DNA of 14,989 nt from Thermoleophilia bacterium (GTDB lineage Bacteria > Actinomycetota > Thermoleophilia > Gaiellales > SKUG01): assembly GCA_025964405.1 (NCBI GenBank), contig JAOPYW010000102.1, forward strand, positions 1 through 14,989, in the 5' to 3' direction. Positions within the stretch are counted from its first letter, which is position 1. The number at the start of each line of letters is the position of its first letter. Shown here piece by piece: positions 1-6,095 of the stretch. Made by a program: the position numbers and the translations under genes. Below the pieces are notes generated by a model, which was not told the DNA's origin, did no database searches, and worked only from the letters and a program-made list of their open reading frames with translations.

Positions 1-195
1 CGGCGTGGCGGGTGCCGGCGCGACCTCGCCCACGGCCAAGTGCTCCTGCGCCACCGCCTGCGCGGTCGCTTCGTCATGCGCGCTCGCGGTCCAGCCGCAC
101 GTGCAGCGCAGGTGCAGGCCATCGGGCACCTCGGCGCGCTCGTTGTGGGTGCGGGTCATCTCGATCTCGTGTTCCATGCCCTGCTGGTCCCCCAT
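1..195 (-). CDS. Small CxCGW-motif protein of unknown function, N-terminal part
   Basis: Reading leftward from an ATG at 193-195 gives 65 codons with no stop before the window edge, so the C-terminus is missing. After an acidic, hydrophilic start comes the stretch LHLRCTCGWTASAHDEATAQ, then AVAQEHLA and an Ala/Pro-rich tail. The CxCGW pattern followed by an H/D/E-rich helix is common in short actinobacterial proteins that may bind a metal; no function is known to me. Two further in-frame ATGs (175-177 and 157-159) could be the true start, and none has a strong ribosome site. The gene is divergent from the M20 peptidase. The residue composition is convincingly protein-like, unlike the plus-strand reading of the same bases. 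Confidence 0.6.
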   Translation of the reverse strand, partial: MGDQQGMEHEIEMTRTHNERAEVPDGLHLRCTCGWTASAHDEATAQAVAQEHLAVGEVAPAPATP

Positions 196-298
196 CGCCG
201 CGCGGGTAAGCCTCGCGCGCGAGCGGCGTGGCAGGGTCCGCCCGACGCGCGGCGAAGGCCACCGGGTGAACGCCCCCCACGCAGCACCGAGCACCCGC
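196..298. promoter_or_regulatory. Divergent intergenic region
   Basis: About 100 bases lie between the leftward CxCGW gene and the rightward M20 peptidase, so promoters for both should lie here. I see no clear -35/-10 pair or operator. A GAAGG element at 253-258 sits about 7 bases before a GTG at 266, which is an alternative start for the M20 gene. Confidence 0.3.
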
Positions 299-1639
299 AT
301 GCCCGACGTCGGCCCGATGGCGGTCGAGCTCGCCCGCGACCTGATCCGCGTCGACACGTCGAACCCGCCCGGCCGCGAGACGGCGGCCGCCCGCCTGCTG
401 CAGGATTTCCTCGCCCACCACGGCATCGCGGCCGAACTCATCGGCCCCGACCCCGACCGACAGAACCTCGTGGCGACCGTGAAGGGGCGCGGCGCCGGGC
501 CGTCGATCGCGCTCAGCGGGCACCTCGACGTCGTGCCCGCCGGCGAACTCAGTGCGTGGCAGCACCCGCCGTTCTCGGGGCACCTCGACGACGACGGCTA
601 CGTCTGGGGCCGTGGCGCCGTCGACATGAAGCAGCAGGTCGCCACCCGCGCGGCCGCCCTCGTCGCGCTCGTGCAGTCGGGCATCGCGCCGGCCGGCGAC
701 GTGCGGCTCATCGCGCAGGCCGACGAGGAGGTCAACACGGGCGGCGTCGGCATGAGCTGGCTCGTCGCGAACCGCCCCGACCTGCGCACCGACTGGGCGA
801 TCGAGGAGGGCGGCGGCGGACGCATCGACCTGCCCGACGGTCGCATCGGCGTGACCTACGGCGTCGCCGACAAGGCGCTGCTGCCGCTCCTGCTGCACGT
901 GCGCGGGCCGGGCGGGCACGCCTCCAATCCGGGCGCCGTCACCAACCCGACCGTCACGCTGGCGCGCCTGGTCGCGGCGATCGGCGCAGCTCCCGTCGAG
1001 CGCGAACTCGTGCCGACCGCCGACCACATGCTGCGCGGCGTGCTGGGATCGAGCGCGCCATCCACGGCTTCGGTGGGGGAGCTGGTCGCGGCGGCGCAGG
1101 CCGCGGTGCCGCGCATGGCCTCGTCGTTCGACGCGATCACGCGCACGACGTTCACGCCGACGATGCTCACGGGCTCGCAGGCGGTCAACGTGATTCCCGA
1201 CCACGCGACGTGTCGCATCGACTGCCGGCTCCTGCCGGGCGGCGACCCGGACGCCGCGATCGCGCGCCTGCGTGGCATCCTCACGGCCGCCGCCGCGCGC
1301 GGCGACGTGTGGGAGCTCGAGGCGATCGCCGCGCCGATCGGAGGGTCGGCGAGCGAACCCGACGCGACCTTCACGAGCGCCTGCGAGGCCGCACTCCACC
1401 GCGTCGACGGCGACCCTGCACTGACGTTCGTGCCGGTGCTCAACTCCTTCTACACCGACGCGTCGCACCTGCGCCGCACGTGGGGCACGACGACATATGG
1501 CTGCTGGCCGTGGAAGTTCACGCCGCCGGCCGACTTCGGTTCCGGCGTACACGCCGCCAACGAACGCGTGCTGGCGACTGACATCGAATACGCCGCGCGT
1601 TGGCACATGGAGCTGCTGCTCGGCCTGGCCGAGGGCTGA
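299..1639 (+). CDS. M20 family metallopeptidase (ArgE/DapE/CPG2-like)
   Basis: This is a zinc-dependent hydrolase of the M20 family, which cleaves amide bonds in acylated amino acids or small peptides in the cytoplasm. The 446-residue product has the family motifs in order: SGHLDVVP (ligand H75, D77), GRGAVDMK (bridging D109), ADEEVN (general base and ligand E143/E144), AIEEGGG (E169 or E170), the dimerisation-domain GPGGHAS (H207) and a C-terminal SGVHAANE (last ligand H418). Length is normal for the family. The ATG at 299 is chosen because the conserved part begins at once (AVELARDLIRVDTSNPPG); a GTG at 266 with a GAAGG element upstream, or an ATG at 317, are alternatives. No signal peptide. 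It heads a tight rightward gene run. The exact substrate cannot be told from sequence. Confidence 0.93.
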   Translation: MPDVGPMAVELARDLIRVDTSNPPGRETAAARLLQDFLAHHGIAAELIGPDPDRQNLVATVKGRGAGPSIALSGHLDVVPAGELSAWQHPPFSGHLDDDGYVWGRGAVDMKQQVATRAAALVALVQSGIAPAGDVRLIAQADEEVNTGGVGMSWLVANRPDLRTDWAIEEGGGGRIDLPDGRIGVTYGVADKALLPLLLHVRGPGGHASNPGAVTNPTVTLARLVAAIGAAPVERELVPTADHMLRGVLGSSAPSTASVGELVAAAQAAVPRMASSFDAITRTTFTPTMLTGSQAVNVIPDHATCRIDCRLLPGGDPDAAIARLRGILTAAAARGDVWELEAIAAPIGGSASEPDATFTSACEAALHRVDGDPALTFVPVLNSFYTDASHLRRTWGTTTYGCWPWKFTPPADFGSGVHAANERVLATDIEYAARWHMELLLGLAEG

Positions 1640-1687
1640 GGGCCGCGCGCGGCGTTTGCCCACGGCGGGTTAGGCAATCACCGCTAC

Positions 1688-2347
1688 ATGGCTCCGGCGC
1701 CTCGATCCCTCCCCGCCCTCGCCCGTGCGGAGCACGCATGCGAGCGCTGCGACCTGCACGAACTCGCTCGGGCCATCCCCGGGGTCGGTCCTCGCGCTGC
1801 GGCGATCATGCTCGTCGGCGAACAGCCCGGTGACCAGGAGGACCTCGCGGGGGAGCCGTTCGTCGGACCAGCCGGCCGCCTGCTCGACGAACTCCTCGCC
1901 GATGCGGGTCTCGCGCGCGAGGAGCTGTTCCTGACGAACGCCGTCAAGCGGTTCCGGCACCACGAGAAGTTCATGCGCGGCGGTGGCGTGCGGCGCATCC
2001 ACGACAAGCCGACGATGCGGCAGGTCGGTGCGTGCCACGTCTGGCTCGACTCAGAACTCGAGCTCGTGGCGCCCAGCGTGGTCGTCGCACTCGGCGCGAC
2101 TGCCGTGCAGTCGCTGCTCGGGAGCACCGTCCGGCTGAAGGAGGTCGTGGGCACCACGGTCGAACGCGACGGCCTCCCTCCGGTGATCGCGACCAGCCAT
2201 CCGTCTGCGGCCCTGCGCGCACCCGATCACGCCCGACGCCACGCCCTGCGCACGGAGATCGTCGACGGCCTCCTGCGTGCCCAACAGGTCGTGGGCGGCG
2301 CGCGCCCTGGATTGCTCGCGACCCGATCGGGCACGACCCGAACATGA
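1688..2347 (+). CDS. udgX: UdgX-type uracil-DNA glycosylase
   Basis: This is a uracil-DNA glycosylase of the UdgX branch related to family 4 enzymes. UdgX removes uracil from DNA and then stays covalently bound to the abasic site through a histidine. The 219-aa product shows the diagnostic GEQPGDQEDLAG motif (44-55), the special loop with RRIHDKP (102-108), in which H105 matches the crosslinking His109 of Mycobacterium smegmatis UdgX, and the HPSAALR motif (171-177). Iron-sulphur candidates are C18 and C21 (CERC) and C116 (GACHVWL); I count only three cysteines. F58, in GEPFVGPAGRLLD, fits the usual pocket. Its stop overlaps the next ATG. No strong ribosome site precedes the ATG. The family call is firm from motifs; covalent activity is inferred from H105. 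Confidence 0.92.
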   Translation: MAPAPRSLPALARAEHACERCDLHELARAIPGVGPRAAAIMLVGEQPGDQEDLAGEPFVGPAGRLLDELLADAGLAREELFLTNAVKRFRHHEKFMRGGGVRRIHDKPTMRQVGACHVWLDSELELVAPSVVVALGATAVQSLLGSTVRLKEVVGTTVERDGLPPVIATSHPSAALRAPDHARRHALRTEIVDGLLRAQQVVGGARPGLLATRSGTTRT

Positions 2348-2826
2348 CTCCTCCGCGTGCAACGCTCACCGAACGCATCACCAAGCACGTCATCGACCGC
2401 GTGCCCGTCACGCGCGTGTTCGGCGGCGCCGACGGCATCCGTGAATCGGCCGACGCCCTGCGCGACGGCAGCGGCGAGGCCGGCGGCACCCTGCCCTTCC
2501 TGCGCGACATCGCGCTCGCGGTGCCGCACGTGCCCGTCCTGCTCTGGAGCCTCGTGCGCGACTCGCGCGTACCGATCCGCTACCGGGCGGGCCTCGTCGG
2601 CGCGGGCGTGCTCGCCGTCAGTCCGTTCGACACGATCCCCGACTTCATCCCTGGCATCGGCATGCTCGACGACATCGCCGTCGTGCTCCTCGCCGTGCGC
2701 TGGACCCTCCACGCGATCGACGAGCCCGTGCTGCGGTCGCACTGGAAGGGGAGCGACGCGAGCTTCGCCGCCCTGCTCCGCGTCTCCGGACGCGCCGACG
2801 ACGAGATCACGGTCGAGCCCACCTGA
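2344..2826 (+). CDS. DUF1232 (YkvA-like) membrane protein
   Basis: The 160-aa product carries a DUF1232 domain at about residues 78-120, recognised by SPFDTIPDFIPGIGMLDD followed by a hydrophobic helix (IAVVLLAVRW). This is the family hallmark: a short loop with Pro/Asp residues between hydrophobic segments. Family members are small membrane proteins of unknown biochemical role. A second hydrophobic stretch lies near residues 56-70. The ATG overlaps the udgX stop in an ATGA arrangement, which implies translational coupling; there is no separate ribosome site. The following gene begins 1 base after its stop. The link with UdgX may only be operon packing. Family call is confident, function unknown. 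Confidence 0.85.
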   Translation: MTPPRATLTERITKHVIDRVPVTRVFGGADGIRESADALRDGSGEAGGTLPFLRDIALAVPHVPVLLWSLVRDSRVPIRYRAGLVGAGVLAVSPFDTIPDFIPGIGMLDDIAVVLLAVRWTLHAIDEPVLRSHWKGSDASFAALLRVSGRADDEITVEPT

Positions 2827-2827
2827 C

Positions 2828-3478
2828 GTGAAGATCTATCCCGACCTGCCCGGCCGGCGCGCTCGAGTCATCGCCCTCGACGTCTTCGTCGTGCTCCTCC
2901 TGTGGCTCGCATATGCCGTCGGCATGCTCGCGCACGATGCGGTGATGCAGCTCGACGTGCTCGGGCGCGGCGTGCAGCAGGCCGGGCACCAGGTCGAGGA
3001 TGCGTTCGCGTCGGTCGGCGACAAGGTCGATCGCACCCCCGTCGTCGGCGACGACCTCGAAGATGCACTCAAGGGCGCCGGCACCAAGACGGGCACTCCG
3101 GTCGTCGCGGCCGGCACCAAGGGTCGCGCTGCGGTGGCCGATACCGCGAACACGCTCGGCTGGATCGTCGGTGGCGCGCCCGCCGCACTCCTGCTCCTCT
3201 GGTTCGTCCCCCGGCGTGTGTCGTCGGCGCGTCGCATCCTCGCCGCACGTCGCGTGCTCGCGAACCCCGAAGACGCCGAGCGAACGCGCCTGCTCGCCAT
3301 GCGCGCCGTGTTCGCCCTGCCCTTCGGCGTGCTGCTCCAGCACTCGCGCGACCCGGTGGGCGACCTCGCCGCCGGCAACTACCGCCCCCTGCTCGCCGCG
3401 CTCGGCGACGAATATGGGCTCCGCCTCGCGCCGCGCGGTCTCGCTTCCTCCCCGGCCTCGCAGCCGGTGGTGCCCTGA
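2828..3478 (+). CDS. Two-TM membrane protein of unknown function
   Basis: A GTG start one base after the DUF1232 stop gives a 216-residue protein. It has a short basic N-terminus, TM1 at about 16-36 (VIALDVFVVLLLWLAYAVGM), a roughly 70-residue hydrophilic domain, TM2 at about 110-128 (LGWIVGGAPAALLLLWFVP) followed by arginines, and a C-terminal tail of about 85 residues. The middle domain contains VGDKVDRTPVVGDDLEDALKG and a Gly/Thr/Lys-rich stretch (GAGTKTGTPVVAAGTKG). The opening KIYPDLPGRRAR and the RTPVVGDDL segment resemble a family of actinobacterial hypothetical membrane proteins I know only as uncharacterised. Charges suggest both ends are cytoplasmic with the middle outside. Close spacing places it in the same transcript as udgX. 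No function is proposed. Confidence 0.75.
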   Translation: MKIYPDLPGRRARVIALDVFVVLLLWLAYAVGMLAHDAVMQLDVLGRGVQQAGHQVEDAFASVGDKVDRTPVVGDDLEDALKGAGTKTGTPVVAAGTKGRAAVADTANTLGWIVGGAPAALLLLWFVPRRVSSARRILAARRVLANPEDAERTRLLAMRAVFALPFGVLLQHSRDPVGDLAAGNYRPLLAALGDEYGLRLAPRGLASSPASQPVVP

Positions 3479-3520
3479 CCGCCAGGCACGACCCGGACGA
3501 CGTCAAGGTCGAGGGCAGCC

Positions 3521-4093
3521 TCAGCTGCTGACGGCGGCGTTCTGGTCCTGCGGATCGAGCCGGTCGTAGTTCTTCCGCATCACGCCGGCGAGCGCCAACA
3601 TCGCGGCCTTCGCGTCGAGCAGGCTCGCGGGCATCTGCTCGCTGGGGATCACGAAGCGCGAGCGATTGCCGTCCTCGCGCCGCAGCCAGATCTCGAAACT
3701 GTCGGGGTTGCGGGGGAGCCGGTCGTTCATCGGCACCGCGAACGCGCCGAGGTCGCCCACCGCGCGTTCGACCTGCGCGGTGAGCAGGTTGACGCCGTCG
3801 TACGCCGCCTGTGCGGCAGCTTCGGGATCGACCCCGTCGCGCAGGGCCCACGGCGAGCTCTCGTACCAGAACTCGGTCGTGCCCCGGTCGCGCGGGTAGG
3901 TCATGCGCCCATCGCTCAGCTGGGCCCGGCCGTTCTCGGCGGGCTCCAGGTTGATCGTGGTCAGGTCGTAGCGTCCGTCGGAGCGGAACGACCCGCGCTC
4001 CTCCACGAGCAGCCACGCGATGGGGCTCGTCACGGCGGCTGCAGGCGCGAACGCGTGCGATGCCCGTACTGGTGCGATGGAGCTGAGCTGCAT
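3521..4093 (-). CDS. Hypothetical protein, 190 aa
   Basis: The ATG at 4091-4093 gives a 190-residue soluble, rather acidic protein with no membrane segment or clear signal peptide. I do not recognise the family. Visible features are a possible beta-rich first half (AWLLVEERGSFRSDGRYDLT, then FWYESSPWAL), an Ala-rich helical middle (DPEAAAQAAYDGVNLLTAQV), a FEIWLRREDGNRSRFVIP segment and a helical C-terminus (SLLDAKAAMLALAGVMRKNY). It keeps a coherent protein-like composition in this frame, while the longer overlapping leftward reading (3069-4016) is arginine- and alanine-rich and looks like an antisense artefact. A weak GGGA lies before the start. It follows the glycoside hydrolase on the same strand with a 61-base gap and faces the two-TM gene tail to tail. 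Confidence 0.7.
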   Translation of the reverse strand: MQLSSIAPVRASHAFAPAAAVTSPIAWLLVEERGSFRSDGRYDLTTINLEPAENGRAQLSDGRMTYPRDRGTTEFWYESSPWALRDGVDPEAAAQAAYDGVNLLTAQVERAVGDLGAFAVPMNDRLPRNPDSFEIWLRREDGNRSRFVIPSEQMPASLLDAKAAMLALAGVMRKNYDRLDPQDQNAAVSS

Positions 4094-4154
4094 GGGGTTC
4101 CCGTCACTCGAGGTGCGGGGCGACCCTACCAGCGGCGCACGAAGCGGCGTCCGG

Positions 4155-5912
4155 TCAGCGCTTGAGCAGGATGGGCTGGTACGTGATGGTCGTCGCGCCT
4201 GCCGCGTCCGTCGTCACGACGCGGATGGTCAGGTAGGAGCGCTTGACGCGCTTCAAGGCTCGCTTCGTGGCCGGGTTCAACTTGAACGAGAGGCCCGGCT
4301 TGTACACGACCTTCTTGAGCTTCGCGTCGTAGACACCCACCTTGCCGAACGTGGCCTTCGACGTCGTGAACGCCTTCTTCCGTGCGGCGGGGATTCCCGA
4401 GGACCTGCCCTTGATCGCGATCATCGTGGCGGTCGCCCGGCCCCTGACGGGAAGCGCGATGCCCCGCTTGAGCGCAGACGCGAGGCTCAGGGGACCCACC
4501 AGCTTCTTGCGAACGACCTTGGCCTTCGCCACGCCGCCACCGGCAGCCGGGGGGTTGACCGTGCGCAGCTCCCCACAACTCGTGTCACAGACCATGACCT
4601 GCATGCCGGCCGAGTACGCGAGCGTGACGGCGGCGGTACCGGTCGACGCGGTGTCGGCGTTGGCGAAGGCCTGCCATGCCCCACCGGCGCGCCGGAGGAA
4701 GACGCGGGTACTCTTGGGGTCGACGCGACCCTGGCCCCACACGTAGACGTTGCCTGCCTTCACCGGCGCGACGTAGATCGTGTGCTGGAAATTGCGCGCC
4801 GAGGGCTTGGGGCAGACCTTCGTGCCACAGCGACCCGACTGGTAGTAGAGCCCGGCCTGGAACGCGCCGGGGTTGTCGGCGCCGCCGTCGTCGCCGAGCG
4901 AGTACCAGATGATCGTGGAGATGCGCGGGTGCGCCCAGGCGAAGTAGAACGCTTCACCGAGGTAGGTCGACTGCAGCTCGGGTGAGACCGACGACTGGGC
5001 CGACGGCGGCGTCTGGTAGCCGAACTCGGTGATCCAGACCGGCTTGTTCGCCGTGATGGCGAAGCTGTCGATGAGCGTGGTCAGGTCGTTGATGTTGCCG
5101 AGGCCGACGACCGGATCCTTGAGCGTCGTGTTGAACGGTGCCTGGCTGCCCATGTAGCCGTTGTGCGCCCACGCGTCGATCGGGGAGCCGAGCGACTGCA
5201 GCACGGGGAGCGCGGCGCGCGCCCAGGTGAGCGGCGGCAGGTCGCGCGGCATCGGGGCGGTCGGGCCGACGGCCACGAGCAGCGACGGGTCGATCGCCTT
5301 GATGCGGCGCGCGGAGGCGTCGTACATGCGGGCGTAGCGCTGCGGCCCGATGAGGTTCTTGTTGGCGTCGAAGCGCGGCTCGAAGAAGTAGCTGCCGTTC
5401 GGCTCGTTCCAGATCGTCCACTCGGCGACTCGCGGCATGCCGTGCTTGCCGTCGTAGCGCTGGGCGGCGGCCTGCGCGAAGTCGGCGTAGTCGGCGGAGA
5501 AGGCGTTGAACTGGGCGTCGGTCTCGCCCGTCCAGTTGAAGTTGCGGTTGAACTCCCACTTCGGTGCGCCGTAGATCGAGAGCAGCACCTGCACGCCGCG
5601 CTGGTTGGCACCCTGCACGACCGCGTCGGGCGTCGACCAGTCGTAGCAGGCGTTCGCATACGACGTGCCGCCACCGGCCCGGGTCGACGGGTCACACTTG
5701 GCGACCTGGTCGAAGCGCAGCTGGAACCGGATGATGCCGGCGCCGAGGCCGCGCTGGGTGTCGAGGATCTCCGTGCGCGAACCGAGCACGTCCATGCCGC
5801 CGTTCTGCTCGATGCCGACCTTGAGCGCCGGCGCGGCAGCCGCGCTCGCAACCCCCATGCTCAGCAGCATGAGGCTCGAGATCAACAGCAGGGCGGGTAG
5901 TCGGCGCAACAT
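4155..5912 (-). CDS. Secreted glycoside hydrolase, clan GH-A type (cellulase-like)
   Basis: The 585-aa product is a probable exported glycosidase with a TIM-barrel fold. It begins with a signal peptide (MLRRLPALLLISSLMLLSMG, cleavage near ASAAAAPA at 22-28). The barrel spans about residues 30-400. WTIWNEPNG (165-173) supplies the presumed acid/base E170, and VWITEFGYQ (292-300) the nucleophile E296; this Asn-Glu plus later Glu arrangement defines clan GH-A (GH5, GH39 and relatives). Other matches are RFQLRFDQVA near the start and IIWYSLGDDGG near strand 8. C73/C89, C362/C367 and C442/C446 could form disulphides. Residues about 470-585 form a basic tail (SLASALKRGIALPVRGRATA through KRSYLTIRVVTTDAAGATT). 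The start has a GAAGG site 8 bases upstream. The substrate is unknown. Confidence 0.85.
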   Translation of the reverse strand: MLRRLPALLLISSLMLLSMGVASAAAAPALKVGIEQNGGMDVLGSRTEILDTQRGLGAGIIRFQLRFDQVAKCDPSTRAGGGTSYANACYDWSTPDAVVQGANQRGVQVLLSIYGAPKWEFNRNFNWTGETDAQFNAFSADYADFAQAAAQRYDGKHGMPRVAEWTIWNEPNGSYFFEPRFDANKNLIGPQRYARMYDASARRIKAIDPSLLVAVGPTAPMPRDLPPLTWARAALPVLQSLGSPIDAWAHNGYMGSQAPFNTTLKDPVVGLGNINDLTTLIDSFAITANKPVWITEFGYQTPPSAQSSVSPELQSTYLGEAFYFAWAHPRISTIIWYSLGDDGGADNPGAFQAGLYYQSGRCGTKVCPKPSARNFQHTIYVAPVKAGNVYVWGQGRVDPKSTRVFLRRAGGAWQAFANADTASTGTAAVTLAYSAGMQVMVCDTSCGELRTVNPPAAGGGVAKAKVVRKKLVGPLSLASALKRGIALPVRGRATATMIAIKGRSSGIPAARKKAFTTSKATFGKVGVYDAKLKKVVYKPGLSFKLNPATKRALKRVKRSYLTIRVVTTDAAGATTITYQPILLKR

Positions 5913-6095
5913 GGGGAGTACCTTCAGGGGAGGATCAACGGCCACGCAGCGGCCCGTTCTCCTCCAAGGTGCGCCCGAACGTCGATTCCGTCCAGCCCCA
6001 ATCGCGATATCCCCCGTGCTCCCCATGCCTGCCTGTCGTGATCCGTGGTGCGGTGATTCCGTGACGAGACCCCCGATCGTGTGCGAACCTGCGAC
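5913..6095. promoter_or_regulatory. Divergent intergenic region, glycoside hydrolase / SNF2
   Basis: These 183 bases separate two divergent genes and must hold both promoters. Apart from the GAAGG site I see no convincing -10/-35 pair. A short ATCGCGATAT segment near 6000-6009 is slightly less GC-rich than its surroundings. Confidence 0.35.
5921..5925 (-). promoter_or_regulatory. Ribosome binding site of the glycoside hydrolase
   Basis: On the minus strand GAAGG lies 8 bases before the ATG at 5910-5912. It fixes the start. The same leftward frame stays open for more than 1,000 codons further upstream, but that part is antisense to the SNF2 gene and is not coding. Confidence 0.6.

Noticed and set aside
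74..1663. A 529-codon minus-strand frame across the M20 peptidase
   Set aside because: Arg-rich shadow of a clear metallopeptidase gene; only the separate short frame at 1-195 looks protein-like.
2322..2331. Palindrome CCCGATCGGG near the udgX / DUF1232 junction
   Set aside because: It lies within the udgX coding end; 10-bp GC-rich palindromes are expected by chance and the overlapping genes leave no need for an operator.
5981..5995. A 15-base exact repeat, GTCGATTCCGTCCAG, also at 9988-10002
   Set aside because: One copy is intergenic and the other lies in the SWIM coding sequence. A single 15-mer match is near what chance allows in 15 kb of biased GC-rich DNA, and nothing flanks it.
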